DNA of 58,265 bases from Streptomyces sp. ALI-76-A (GCF_030287445.1 NZ_JASVWB010000005.1:1-58265); one strand, 5' to 3'. Positions 1-7,986 are shown, counted from the first letter of the stretch. Program-made: numbers and translations. The notes: generated by a model from the letters alone, not told the origin.

Positions 1-63
1 CCCGCGGAGCGGGTACCACATCGCTGCGCGATGTGCAAGGGGGGCGGTCGCTGCGCTCCCGCT

Positions 64-109
64 GCCCGTGCGATGCACGGGCGGATCCCTCCGCTGCGCT
101 CCGGGATCC
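64..109. other. Telomere palindromes II/III (left)
   Basis: Two adjacent hairpins: GCCCGTGC-GAT-GCACGGGC at 64-82, and arms GGATCCC (83-89) and GGGATCC (103-109) around a CTCCGCTGCGCTCC-type loop. At the other end (58157-58202) the same hairpins have different stem bases (GCCCTCGC and GGTCCC) but stay fully paired. This supports selection on the folded structure rather than on the sequence. Confidence 0.85.
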
Positions 110-363
110 GGTGGGGCCGGCCGCGATGCGTCCGGCGCGGCGCGCGGTGCGCGCTCGCCCGCTGAGGGCGTGTCAGGTGCGGCTAGTGGGGCCTCCAGTC
201 GGGGAGTTAGGGAGTCCTGCGGACTCCTGGGCGGGTCCGCTGCGCTCCCCCGCCTGACGGTCCTTCCGGCTGCACCTCCAGAACCGTTGGGGCCCGCTGG
301 CGCGGGCGGGGCTGGCTACTGGGGTGGGGGGTCGCTCGTTCGTGTGGGTTCCAGTGTACCGCG

Positions 364-380
364 TGCATCAGGTTGATGCA
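364..380. promoter_or_regulatory. Palindromic operator-like site in left TIR
   Basis: TGCATCAGGTTGATGCA is a 17-bp palindrome (7-bp arms around GGT). GTACC sequences flank it. The same palindrome occurs in the right TIR at 57886-57902, upstream of the right-terminal gene. The half-site ATCAGGTTG also occurs in the GntR promoter at 19523-19540, so the plasmid GntR protein is a candidate ligand (inference). Confidence 0.5.
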
Positions 381-425
381 GCATGTACCGTTGGCGAAAA
401 CACGGGACACCCCCCAACCACCCGG

Positions 426-904
426 ACGGGGCGCGCCCTTTGATGAATGGTCAGCTCCGGAATTCGGTTCACCCACTCACCCGAGGAATAACGAATTGAG
501 AAGCTGCCGACCCGAGCCACAGAACGGGACCTCAGATATCGGAAAGCCTGAAATTCCGAGGTGCGGAGATACCGAAGCCGAACGGCCCCCCGGGGCCGGG
601 CGGCGGAACCGCCCACCGGCACCAGCCGCGCTTCCTCGCTTGTGAGCGTCACGGTCGGCACCACCCGAGACTCAGAGCCGCTGCTGCTGTCCACTGCCCG
701 CACCGAGCCGCGGAGCCGCACGCGAAGCGAGCCCAGCCACGGAGGCCCGGCTCCCTCGATCCGGTGGCTGTCCACGGCGACACGCCCGCTGCTGCCAGCT
801 GCTTTCCCGTACGCGCCGGGGCGTGTCGGCGGGAGTTCGTGTGGTGGTTGAGCTCTAGTGACACATAAGAGCGCTCCGCCCTGAAACCGGCTCTGACCTG
901 CGGT
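426..904. other. Non-coding subterminal region
   Basis: No open frame here has Streptomyces codon usage together with a ribosome binding site. The sequence is less GC-biased than the TIR around 430-560 (many A/T runs such as GAATAACGAATTG). A CTGTCCACG sequence near 770 resembles a DnaA box. Nothing else is supported. Confidence 0.5.
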
Positions 905-1062
905 GATGCGAAACCGTTTGTTCTAGGTTTCCAGAACAAACGGTTCCTGGGTGTTCTGGAGATCCAGAACAACGGGCCCCCGAACCTGACGGGTCATCAG
1001 GTGACTGTGAGCCACCGTTTGTTCTGCCCCTCCAGAACAAGCCGGTTTACCTAGTGCTACCG
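905..1062. repeat. Iteron-like inverted repeats, left side of candidate origin
   Basis: Three related palindromes based on TTGTTCT/AGAACAA. The first has arms AACCGTTTGTTCT (912-924) and its complement (933-945). The second, GTTCTGGA-GA-TCCAGAAC (953-970), is perfect. The third is a longer copy at 1013-1060 that ends in the complement of GTAGCACTAGGTAAACCGG. That third copy recurs in opposite orientation at 2296-2340 and 2421-2466, on the far side of the two wHTH genes. This layout suits initiator binding sites around an origin; that role is inferred. Confidence 0.6.
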
Positions 1063-1102
1063 TGCTGCCTCAAACGTTGATCATCTCTGGAGGACTGTGC
1101 TG

Positions 1103-1723
1103 ATGGAACAGCTGCCGATCGTCCGCCCCGGCGAGCGCGTGGTCGCGCGGTCGGACGGCAAGGGCGGCTTGATCCTGGGCGTCGAGAAGATCAGGGGCCG
1201 CGAGTTCGCCGCGAGCGCGGAGTGCAGCGGCTACGTCCTGGACGCCCGACTGCTGATGGACGTGCTCGGCAGCCTCAAGATGCCCGGCTCCTGGTTCCAG
1301 GTCTGGTGCAAGCTCGTGGCGCTGCAGAACGCCAACCGCGCCGACGACCAGACCCGTGCCGCCGCCCGCGGCTTCGTGAAGACCAACCAGCGCGACCTCC
1401 AGGCCCGGTGCAACCTGTCGGCGGCCTCCGTGAACGAGGCCAGCCAGTTCTTCGCGCACATCGGCTGGATGCGCACCGCCAAGCGCGGCATCCTCCAGCT
1501 GAACCCGTGGCTCACGGTGGCCGGCACCTCTGGCGAGCAGGAGAAGTGGCAGGCGCTCTGGAACAGCGCCGAGGGCCCGGCCTGCATCATTCCGCACTCC
1601 GACTACCCCACCGAGTGGCGCCAGGCGCGCGAGGCGGAGAAGAAGGCCGCCGAGGCCGCCCGCCGTAAGGAGAAGGTCGTCACGCTCCGGCAGCGGCGGC
1701 CCGTACGCAAGGCGAGCGCATGA
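1103..1723 (+). CDS. Winged-helix protein, candidate replication initiator
   Basis: A 206-residue basic protein. The middle (about residues 95-140) reads as a winged-helix fold, with a recognition-helix-like stretch NLSAASVNEASQFFA and a wing around MRTAKRGILQLNP. This resembles the RepL-like and MarR-like initiators of small plasmids; the exact family is not certain. The last 35 residues are a charged K/R/E/A helix. GGAGG lies nine bases before ATG 1103, which is preferred over GTG 1097, only three bases from it. Related inverted repeats lie about 40 bases upstream and again beyond the next gene, so a role in plasmid replication or its control is the best inference. It probably forms an operon with the 1782 gene, 58 bases downstream. 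Confidence 0.6.
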   Translation: MEQLPIVRPGERVVARSDGKGGLILGVEKIRGREFAASAECSGYVLDARLLMDVLGSLKMPGSWFQVWCKLVALQNANRADDQTRAAARGFVKTNQRDLQARCNLSAASVNEASQFFAHIGWMRTAKRGILQLNPWLTVAGTSGEQEKWQALWNSAEGPACIIPHSDYPTEWRQAREAEKKAAEAARRKEKVVTLRQRRPVRKASA

Positions 1724-1781
1724 CCTCGCGCGGCATATCCTCGTTACAGCGTCTCGACCTGATCGGAAGTGGTGAGGCTCC

Positions 1782-2201
1782 GTGAGCAGCTCTTACGTCC
1801 CCAGCCCTCCCACAGAGGCCCCCGTCGCGATCCCCCGTGACGTCCTGCGCCTCCTGGCCCTGGTCGACGTCTCCACAGCCGGCCGCCGCGTCCTGGACCA
1901 ACTGCTGTACCTGAGCGACCCGGACACCGGCACCGCCGCGATCAGCCAGAACGAGATGTGCGCAGAGCTGGGCGCGAGCAAGCCGACCGTCAACCGCGGC
2001 TTCAAGGAGCTCCGCGAGTGCGGACTCGCCTGGAGCCTCGAGGACAGCCTCTACCAGTTGCACCCGCTGCTGACCGGCGGCAAGGTCTCCTCCGCCGTCA
2101 TGGCCGTCCCCGAGATCAAAGCCGCCGACCCTGCCCGCTTCACTCAGCAGCGACGGAGTCGGTACGCCGCGCAGATGGCGAACCTGGCCCCCACCGGCTG
2201 A
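1782..2201 (+). CDS. Second winged-helix protein, putative replication/partner protein
   Basis: A 139-residue protein from GTG, with GAGG a few bases upstream. Residues 35-95 form a clear winged-helix pattern: ISQNEMCAELGASKPTVNRGF is followed by a hydrophobic wing ending LYQLHPLL. It follows the 1103 gene in the same direction and has a similar domain, so the two may have arisen by duplication or act as a pair on the flanking repeats. It carries no catalytic motif. It could instead be a copy-number regulator. It lies between the left (905-1062) and right (2296-2466) iteron-like repeats. Confidence 0.6.
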   Translation: MSSSYVPSPPTEAPVAIPRDVLRLLALVDVSTAGRRVLDQLLYLSDPDTGTAAISQNEMCAELGASKPTVNRGFKELRECGLAWSLEDSLYQLHPLLTGGKVSSAVMAVPEIKAADPARFTQQRRSRYAAQMANLAPTG

Positions 2202-2790
2202 ACTCCCTCGATCGAGCGCGAAGCCCACCACGGCGTCGCACCCCCGGGTGCGGCGCCGTTCGCATGCCCCGGACGCCGGGACGCCCACCCGTGCCGGTAG
2301 CACCAGGTAAACCGGCTTGTTCTGGAGCAGCAGAACAAACAGCGAGCAGCAGTACCCGGCTGCTGCAAAAGCAACCGAGCAGCAGCCAAAGCAGCGCGGC
2401 ATGCAGCGGACAGCAACGGCCGGTAGCACCAGGTAAACCGGTTTGTTGCAGCGGAGCAGAACAAACGATGCCGCTGCGCGACGGTCGGCAGTCCCGTTGC
2501 AGCGCCCGGGCAGGGCCTCGCCGTGTCCTGCTGCTGCCCGACCGAGCCCGGCCTGCTGCACGTGCAGCACCCTTGCGCCGTCCAGGTCGTGCGATTACTG
2601 CGCCACAGTCCCCGACCCCGAGCAGCAACCGGCCTTGCACCCTTCACCACCAGGAGCAGCAGCCGATTGCGCAACGGACAAGGCACAGTGCAGGCCGGGA
2701 AGGGTGCAAGGGATTGCGTGCAGTCGGTTGCAGCAACGGCGGACTCCACCGGGAGCGCCGGCGCCCTAGGAGGACGGGGCCGATCGACAC
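2202..2790. repeat. Iteron- and hairpin-rich non-coding region (candidate origin)
   Basis: Two direct repeats of about 45 bp (2296-2340 and 2421-2466) begin GTAGCACCAGGTAAACCGG and end GCAGAACAAAC. They repeat, inverted, the element at 1013-1060. Between and after them are dense GCAGCA/TGCTGC and GTTGCAGC/GCAAC motifs (for example 2344-2366 and 2727-2740) and a long-range inverted pair CTTGCACCCTTC / GAAGGGTGCAAG (about 2634-2645 and 2699-2710). No convincing gene is present. The structure looks like a plasmid origin or incompatibility region. Confidence 0.6.
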
Positions 2791-2872
2791 CGGCGTTGCA
2801 CCCCAATAGTGGTTAGTACAGATAGCGGTTCTGTGCGGGTTGTAGATCTCTCCCCCCTGAGAGCAAAGCTCG
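2791..2872. repeat. Left arm of an 82-bp inverted repeat
   Basis: This segment is about 95% identical to the reverse complement of 3136-3218; the differences cluster around 2826-2833 and one base near 2866. The two arms are separated by about 260 bp without an evident gene. The right arm contains the last codons (GVAPQ, stop) of the minus-strand gene 3200-3742. The left arm reads the same codons on the plus strand, as if a gene end and its downstream DNA had been copied in inverted orientation. Confidence 0.85.
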
Positions 2873-3135
2873 GTCCGGGAGCAGCCGGGAGCCATGCGAC
2901 GGGGAGACGGCGGCGAGGCGATCGTGGAGCCGCTCCGAGGGGATCAGCGGCGCCTTCGGCCCCTGCGAAGCGCTGTGCGGCGCTGTGAGCGCCTCTGACG
3001 GCCTCGATCGCCGCTCGGGAGTCCGGAGGGCCTCAGAACGCCGCAGACGGCCGTACGGGGCCGGGAAGGATCATGTGCGCCGAACGCTGGCGGGCTGTCG
3101 CCACAGGTGAGGGCAGATGATCGGGCCCCGTTCTG
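2873..3135. other. Spacer between inverted-repeat arms
   Basis: About 260 bases with no open frame I can support. It is rich in GGCC/GCCTC-type sequence, including short repeats of GCGCTGTG and GGCCTC. Together with its arms it forms a unit of about 430 bp, the size of a miniature mobile element, but no target duplication was recognised. Confidence 0.4.
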
Positions 3136-3218
3136 CGAGCTCTGCTCTCAGGGGGGAGAGATCTACAACCCGCACTAGAAGCACTATCTGTACTAACCAC
3201 TATTGGGGTGCAACGCCG
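3136..3218. repeat. Right arm of the 82-bp inverted repeat
   Basis: This is the reverse-complement partner of 2791-2872. It carries the stop codon and last five sense codons of the 3200-3742 gene plus the region just downstream of it. It could also act as a transcription barrier. Confidence 0.85.
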
Positions 3219-3742
3219 TCGTGCCGCAGGCGCATGGCAAGCGTCTCGCAGTACGTGAGGGATGTCGTCGCCACTCCGAGGTCGCCCCTGGCGGCGGCCT
3301 TCCGCGCCACGTCCGTCATCACCAGCATGCTCTCCAGCGGGCTCTCCTCGCCGGCGGCCGAAGCCTCTTCGACCCGGGCAACCAGCACGCGGTCGGCCTG
3401 CTCCAGGACCTCGGACCACACACCGCCGTACGCGGCCGGGTCGACGCCGGTCAGGGGCGTCAGCCACAGGTCGGCGTGCGACTGGAGGAGCTGGTCGCCG
3501 GAGCGGAAGTCGAGCACGGTGCCGCACGGCATCGTGCCGTCGTCGGCGTGGTCCGCGGCGCCGGGCCACCCGTCCAGGTCCACGACGTGCACGGGGCACA
3601 AGTACGCGAGCCAGGCCGCGCCCGGCCCGGAGTCCTGCGCCGGGCCTTCGCGGAGCACGGTGGCCTTGAAGGGACACTCCACCACCGTGCGCAGCCCGCC
3701 GAGATCGCGGTGGCCGGAGAGCTCCTGGACGATGGACGGCAC
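3200..3742 (-). CDS. Hypothetical protein downstream of a toxin-antitoxin pair
   Basis: A 180-residue protein of unknown function. GTG 3742 is chosen because AAGGAG stands seven bases before it; the longer frame upstream is a shadow of the toxin gene. The mixed alpha/beta sequence contains VVECPFKATVLREG near the N-terminus, a short AYLCPVHVVDLDG segment and a helical C-terminal half. I do not recognise the family. It lies 17 bases downstream of the RelE/ParE-like gene and is probably co-transcribed with it. Its last codons lie inside the right arm of the 82-bp inverted repeat. Confidence 0.65.
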   Translation of the reverse strand: MPSIVQELSGHRDLGGLRTVVECPFKATVLREGPAQDSGPGAAWLAYLCPVHVVDLDGWPGAADHADDGTMPCGTVLDFRSGDQLLQSHADLWLTPLTGVDPAAYGGVWSEVLEQADRVLVARVEEASAAGEESPLESMLVMTDVARKAAARGDLGVATTSLTYCETLAMRLRHDGVAPQ

Positions 3743-3759
3743 TGCGGCTCCTTCGCTGG

Positions 3760-4032
3760 TCAGACTTCGATGTACGCGACGACCACCACGGTGCGCAAAG
3801 CACTGACCCAGTACAGGAGGCGTACGCGCTCGACTTCGTCGGCGTACTGGCGCAGCTGGGGGCCGGAGGCGTCGCCGGGGAGCGGCTCGCCGACGTCGGG
3901 GTCGACGGAGATGACGACCAGGGCGCGGTCCAGGGCGTGGATCTCCGCCTCGCTGGTGATGTTCTCCAGCTGCTTCGTAGCGGAGTCCGAGAAGACGATC
4001 CGGGCGCGGCGCGGGCCGTGCTGCGGGGCCAT
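3760..4032 (-). CDS. RelE/ParE-like toxin
   Basis: A 90-residue basic protein with the layout of RelE/ParE toxins: an N-terminal strand (RARIVFSD), a helical pair (ATKQLENI ... ALDRALVVIS), a DPDVGEPLPG loop, then QLRQYADEVERVRLLYWV and a final VVVVAYIEV strand. RelE-type toxins cut mRNA on the ribosome and ParE-type toxins poison gyrase; the sequence does not decide between them. It starts with ATG overlapping the stop of the 77-residue gene upstream (TGATG-type junction at 4032), the usual antitoxin-toxin coupling. A plasmid-maintenance role is likely. Confidence 0.65.
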   Translation of the reverse strand: MAPQHGPRRARIVFSDSATKQLENITSEAEIHALDRALVVISVDPDVGEPLPGDASGPQLRQYADEVERVRLLYWVSALRTVVVVAYIEV

Positions 4033-4265
4033 CAGGCGACGGCCGGGCGCTGCGAGGCGAGCCGGGCGAGGTGGGCCTCACGCAGCTCCTCCCACGGCGT
4101 GCAGTCCTCCACCGCGGGCAGACCGTTGGCCGCGATGTCCTCGAGGACGGCGGCGAACTGGTCGGCCTTCTCGCGGGTCTGGGCCGCGTACGCGCGCAAC
4201 CCGTCGGCGGCCGCGGGCTCCAGCTGCTGCCGGGCGTGGTCGGCGGTGGCCGGCTGTTCGCTCAT
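4032..4265 (-). CDS. Putative antitoxin of the RelE/ParE-like pair
   Basis: A 77-residue protein, ATG at 4265 with GGAG eight bases upstream. It is largely helical and acidic, with a C-terminal PWEELREAHLARLA segment like the toxin-binding tails of small antitoxins. No N-terminal DNA-binding fold is obvious. Its position directly before, and overlapping, the RelE/ParE-like gene is the main evidence. The region upstream carries TGACACAGAT repeats (4484-4565) that could be its operator. Confidence 0.55.
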   Translation of the reverse strand: MSEQPATADHARQQLEPAAADGLRAYAAQTREKADQFAAVLEDIAANGLPAVEDCTPWEELREAHLARLASQRPAVA

Positions 4266-4855
4266 CGAGGGCTCCAGAGGGCAGAACTGGCGTCTGCTCC
4301 AACGGTATCGGCCGCCCCGGGCCCTGGGGACCACTCCGGACGAACCAGCTCGAACGAGGGTGCCGGGACCCAGGACCCAGCTTCTGGCCCGGTCCGTGGT
4401 CACCAGGGAAAACACCGGTCTCGGGACCCAGGGACCCAGGTTCTGGAGGCGCTGCTGGGTCCTGGTCCCTGCCCGCTGCCCGATGACACAGATCAGCTGA
4501 ACAGTGACACAGATGAGCCTGTCCACCTGGGGAAACGGGGGGTTGATGACACAGATGACACAGGTCGGGTGGACTGTTCAGGCCGGGATGCCCGGCAGGC
4601 CCTGGCCGTTGGTGATCGGACACCGCATCCGCACCCGCCGGCCCGCCCGGGACCGATCCCGACGGTTACGTTCCGTACGGATCACACCCGCCCGGCAGCA
4701 TGATCAACACTGTCACGCTCCACCCCGGATTTTCGGGCCCTGGAGGGGGTCTCAGCAGCCTCCAGACCCCGCGAAACGGACACAACGGGCGTGATTCGGG
4801 GGTGGTGTGACAGTTTTCGGGGGCAGCGTGACGCTCGTGTCACGCTCACGCTCCG
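4266..4855. repeat. Non-coding region with several short repeats
   Basis: About 590 bases with no supported gene. Direct repeats of GGGACCCAGG-ACCCAG-TTCTGG type lie at about 4365-4385 and 4422-4446, with an inverted partner GCTGGGTCCTGGTCCC at about 4454-4469. TGACACAGAT occurs at 4484, 4505 and 4547, and TGACACAGGT at 4556. Close to the 3' end of the next gene, GTCACGCT/AGCGTGAC repeats occur in both orientations at about 4708 and 4827-4863; these could form a terminator or a protein-binding cluster. Confidence 0.6.
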
Positions 4856-5683
4856 TCAGCGTGACACCGATCCCGGGCTTGCGGGAGGGCGGCCGGTGGT
4901 GGGGTCGGCCTGCTTCTGCCAGGCCGTACGCCGGGCGAGGAACGCGGCGAGAGCGCCGGCGGCTTCGGGCTCGGAAGTGGCGAGGCGGCCCGCGAACGCC
5001 AGCTGACCCATGTCCGCGCCGGGGACCAGGCGGGCGAGTTCGGCGAGCAGCGCGGCGTGCGCGAGGACCGGCGGGGTGAGAAGGCTGGCCGCGGCCTCGC
5101 GTGCGGCCGGGTCGCGGTAGTGCCCGAGGTGCGCGGCGAGGGCGTGGGCGAGCCAGGCGTCGACGTCGGCCTGGACGTACCCGTCCGCACGACGGGTGAG
5201 TTCGTCGCGGACGGCTTCGTCTCCGTCGCGGGGCTCGGTCTGCTCCAGCGTGCCCAGCGCGCGCAGCGCCTGGAGCTCATCGGCGCGGGCCGCGATCCGC
5301 GCGGCCTCGCGGTGCTCGGCTTCCCGGGCGGCGGCGGCCGCGGCTTCGGCGGCGAGCTCGGCCTGGACGACGTCGTCGGCGTCCGGGTCGTACACGGTGC
5401 CCGGCGCCGCGTCGGCGAGCAGCTGCGCGATGCGCTCCCACTCCGCGAGCTCCGCCGGGCCACGGACGTCGTCCGCCAGGTCCTCGTGCCTGGAGTCCTG
5501 CCGTGCGTCGAACCGGGCGTCCTCGAGGGCCGCCGCGACGGCGCCGGCGTCCATCCCCTTCGCCTGTCGCCGTACGACGCGGCGGCCAATGCGGGCGGGG
5601 TCGACCGGCTCCCGGGGCGCGGCGACGCGCGGGGCGAGCGGACGGCGCGCAGTGCGCCGGGGCGGCCAGGGCGTGGTCATCAT
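4856..5683 (-). CDS. Hypothetical Ala/Glu/Arg-rich protein, downstream of tpg2
   Basis: A 275-residue protein of unknown function. ATG 5683 (or the adjacent ATG 5680) is chosen because the frame upstream runs through the tpg-like gene. Residues 1-45 are basic and proline-rich. Residues 90-130 are a highly charged, alanine-rich stretch (AELAAEAAAAAAREAEH...) that probably forms a coiled coil. The remainder is helical. It lies 101 bases downstream of the second tpg-like gene on the same strand, the place where a Tpg partner might be expected, but it shows no resemblance to Tap. Confidence 0.6.
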   Translation of the reverse strand: MMTTPWPPRRTARRPLAPRVAAPREPVDPARIGRRVVRRQAKGMDAGAVAAALEDARFDARQDSRHEDLADDVRGPAELAEWERIAQLLADAAPGTVYDPDADDVVQAELAAEAAAAAAREAEHREAARIAARADELQALRALGTLEQTEPRDGDEAVRDELTRRADGYVQADVDAWLAHALAAHLGHYRDPAAREAAASLLTPPVLAHAALLAELARLVPGADMGQLAFAGRLATSEPEAAGALAAFLARRTAWQKQADPTTGRPPASPGSVSR

Positions 5684-5784
5684 CGGCCTCGTATTCGTGG
5701 TGCGGATTCGACAGCGGGCCGCCGCCAGAGCGCTGTGCGACGGCCCGCCGGATTGTTTTATAGCAGGCCATGAATTCGGCTGTG

Positions 5785-6375
5785 TCAGAACATGAAATCT
5801 ATGGACTGGACGTGCGTGAAATCCGCGCGCAGGCCATCGGCCCGGGTGCCCCATTCCGTGAAATACGACTCGGTGATGGCCTCCGCGACGATCGGATGCA
5901 GGTCTTCCTCTGTCGCTCCGGCCTCCTGGAGCTCCAGGATCTGCTTCACGTAGGTGGGCGAGATCGGGGTGGTGATGGTGCGGATGCGGCCGTCGTCCGA
6001 GCTGCCCGAGCACGTGAATCCGAAGTACGCCGTCACCTCCACCATCATCCCGCTGGACGTGGAAGCCTGTTCGCGTGCACGTGCCCTGACCTGCGGTTGC
6101 CACTCGGACTCGGTTGCCTCCACCAGGGCGGCCTGGAGTCGCTTCTGTGGCTTCTTCAGCTTCCCGGCGCGGTAGCGCTCGATCGTGCGAGTCGAGGTGC
6201 CCACACGCTCCGCCAGGCTCCTCGCTGACTCCTTCATCCGCGTGAGGAGGAATTTCACCTGAGCATTTGCCGACTTCGGCGCGGGCCGGGTGAAGACCTT
6301 CCGCTCCGCCCGCGCGAGGGCCTCCAGGACCTTGCCGCGGCTCGGGGCCGGCTGCTGCTGCTCGTGGTCGCTCAT
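5785..6375 (-). CDS. Second, divergent terminal-protein (Tpg) paralogue
   Basis: A 196-residue protein with the same plan as the Tpg at 9358-9915: FTRPAPKSA near residue 28, a helix-turn-helix with RTIERY at 63-68 (RTVERY in Tpg), KKPQ, then WQPQVRARA, GFT, GSSDDGRIR, LQEAGA and a C-terminal acidic strand. Terminal proteins cap 5' ends and prime telomere patching. By alignment the position of Thr114 in Tpg, which I recall as the nucleotide-acceptor residue, is Ser126 here. The N-terminus is about 12 residues longer. TAGGAGGT lies directly before ATG. No tap copy accompanies it. It may be a redundant, plasmid-specific or regulatory Tpg. Confidence 0.85.
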   Translation of the reverse strand: MSDHEQQQPAPSRGKVLEALARAERKVFTRPAPKSANAQVKFLLTRMKESARSLAERVGTSTRTIERYRAGKLKKPQKRLQAALVEATESEWQPQVRARAREQASTSSGMMVEVTAYFGFTCSGSSDDGRIRTITTPISPTYVKQILELQEAGATEEDLHPIVAEAITESYFTEWGTRADGLRADFTHVQSIDFMF

Positions 6376-6397
6376 ACCTCCTAGGGATCACGGATCG

Positions 6398-6413
6398 CCT
6401 GTGGACAGATTCC
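6398..6413. promoter_or_regulatory. Dispersed 16-bp motif with DnaA-box-like core, copy 1
   Basis: On the minus strand this reads GGAATCTGTCCACAGG. The core CTGTCCACA is one base from the Streptomyces DnaA box TTGTCCACA. It sits 23-38 bases upstream of the tpg2 start. Three more copies occur at 11840-11855, 15441-15456 and 48511-48526. Confidence 0.5.
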
Positions 6414-6503
6414 GGGCGCCGCGGCTCCAAGTCGCCTGCCCACGAGGGGTGTTAGGCGGGGTGCCGGGTGGGGGAGGTTTGCGGTGACAAGGGGAGGAAC
6501 GCC

Positions 6504-7316
6504 GTGGGGAAGCGGAACGGGGCGCGCAAGGGCGCCCGGCGGTCGGGAAATCCGGCGCGCCGCGAGGCGGAGCGCATGTTCTCGGGGGACGTGATGGGCG
6601 AGCGCATGTACGCCGCCACAGCCCCAGGAGCCGGGGTCCAGCCGGGCGAGATCATCCCCGTGACCGTCCCGGCCTTGCCGGACGGCGTGGTGATCCGGGA
6701 CGCCACACCCTCCGACGCGGCCGCGTTGGAGCCCGTGATGCGGCTGGCCGACCCGGACAACCCCGACGGCTCCTGGCGGCAGCTTCCCACCGCGATCCGC
6801 CAGAGCCTCGACGCCGACAAGTACACCCGCGTCCGCGCAGTGCAGGAGACCGAATCCGACGCGCTGGTCGGCGGCACGATGACGCTGCCGGCGGCATGGG
6901 CGTACACCCACCCCATGCTCATGGGTTCGCCCAACGCGCACATCATCGCCGGACTGGTCGCCACCCTGGACTCCCTCGCGGTGGTCGAAGCGTGGCGCGG
7001 CAAGGGCATCGCCCGCGCCCTGGTCGCCGACGTGGAGCGCGCGGCCGGCGCCCACGAGAAGGGGAAGTTCGGCGCGGCCATCCTGTACGTCACGCACGAG
7101 CCGGAGCTGACGGACTTCTACGCCGGGCTCGGCTTCACCCTCTCCCCCGACGGCATCGGCATCCCCACACCGGCCGGCTTCATCTGCCACGGCCCGATCA
7201 AAGGCTTCCGCTTCTCGGTGAAGCCGCTGCGCACCAGCGTCCAGATGGAGCCCATGGCTACCCCGTACGGGCAGCAGCTGGTCGTCCGTGGCGTCCTGCC
7301 CGTTCCTGCGCGCTGA
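6504..7316 (+). CDS. GNAT-family N-acetyltransferase
   Basis: A 270-residue protein from GTG 6504, chosen for the AGGGGAGGA site five bases upstream. Residues 1-35 are a basic tail. The GNAT fold follows: VVIRDATPSDAAALEPVM begins it, and motif A reads DSLAVVEAWRGKGIARALV, with RGKGIA as the acetyl-CoA pyrophosphate loop. FYAGLGFTLSPDGIG matches the C-terminal motif B region. The substrate cannot be read from the sequence. It stands alone on the plus strand and converges with the 7319 gene, two bases beyond its stop. Confidence 0.8.
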   Translation: MGKRNGARKGARRSGNPARREAERMFSGDVMGERMYAATAPGAGVQPGEIIPVTVPALPDGVVIRDATPSDAAALEPVMRLADPDNPDGSWRQLPTAIRQSLDADKYTRVRAVQETESDALVGGTMTLPAAWAYTHPMLMGSPNAHIIAGLVATLDSLAVVEAWRGKGIARALVADVERAAGAHEKGKFGAAILYVTHEPELTDFYAGLGFTLSPDGIGIPTPAGFICHGPIKGFRFSVKPLRTSVQMEPMATPYGQQLVVRGVLPVPAR

Positions 7317-7318
7317 CG

Positions 7319-7936
7319 TCAGCGGCGGGTGACGGCGTAGCCCGCGTCGTTGACGGCGGCAGTCCACACATCGCGGTCGAACCACTTGCTGATGTTCGGC
7401 TGCATCTCGGTGATGGTGCGCATCCGGGCCTGCCAGTCGTGTCCAGCCGGGCCGCGGCTGCCGTCGCACCCGGCACAGCCGTCCTCGCCGTGGATGTGGC
7501 CGGCCATCCATGCGTTGACCGCCACGTTGACGATGACCGCGTACAGGTCACCGCCGGTCTGCGCCAGGGAGTCCGGGACACCAGCGAGGACCAGGGCGAG
7601 CTCGGGGTTGTCGATCGGCGGCATCGGTGCCCCCACGCCCTTCTCGCTGCTGCTCTCCTCGAAGGCGCTCGCGCTGCGGGCGAGACGGTCGGCGAGGGCG
7701 GCGGCGTCGAAGTACCGCCAGGCGGAACGCACCTGGATCCTGAGCTGCTCCGCCACAGCGCTGACGTTCTTCTCGATCGTGTCCTCAACCGTCGACGGCG
7801 CGAGCGTCACCCCCCGGTGAGCCAGCTCCGCGAGCGTCTGGGCAACAGCTTCCTTGAACGCCTTCGTGTTCCGCACCACCGCATCGTAGGCGCGTCGGCG
7901 TAGCCGCCGGACGGCTTCACCAGCATTGACCGGCAA
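7319..7936 (-). CDS. Hypothetical protein
   Basis: A helical protein of up to 205 residues that I do not recognise. The N-terminal half has a regular charged/hydrophobic helix pattern. The C-terminal part holds a small cluster GEDGCAGCDGS with two cysteines and a histidine just before it. The start is doubtful: TTG 7936 has no good ribosome binding site, and an internal GTG near 7890 is possible. Its 5' end is divergent from the endonuclease VII-like gene, 50 bases away, so the two may share a control region. Confidence 0.5.
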   Translation of the reverse strand: MPVNAGEAVRRLRRRAYDAVVRNTKAFKEAVAQTLAELAHRGVTLAPSTVEDTIEKNVSAVAEQLRIQVRSAWRYFDAAALADRLARSASAFEESSSEKGVGAPMPPIDNPELALVLAGVPDSLAQTGGDLYAVIVNVAVNAWMAGHIHGEDGCAGCDGSRGPAGHDWQARMRTITEMQPNISKWFDRDVWTAAVNDAGYAVTRR

Positions 7937-7986
7937 CGACGTGCAGTTCGGGCGGCGTTGTCAGTGGCGGCTGCCACCATCCGGCC

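Larger units (their letters stand above)
1..425. repeat. Left terminal inverted repeat (telomere)
   Basis: The first 425 bases match the reverse complement of 57843-58265 with scattered substitutions and small indels, so they form the left terminal inverted repeat. The outermost bases read CCCGCGGAGCGGG, then an 8-bp hairpin around a TGC loop (CACATCGC/GCGATGTG), the archetypal telomere start of Streptomyces chromosomes and plasmids. More palindromes follow at 64-82 and 83-109. Such 3' strands fold into hairpins that are patched by Tap and Tpg; both proteins are encoded on this plasmid. Similarity stops abruptly at about 425. No gene is seen inside it. Confidence 0.95.

Noticed and set aside
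1958..2809. A 283-codon plus-strand frame after the second wHTH gene
   Set aside because: It is Arg/Pro-rich, overlaps a better gene and runs through iterons. Its shared ending with the 3200 gene is explained by the inverted repeat.
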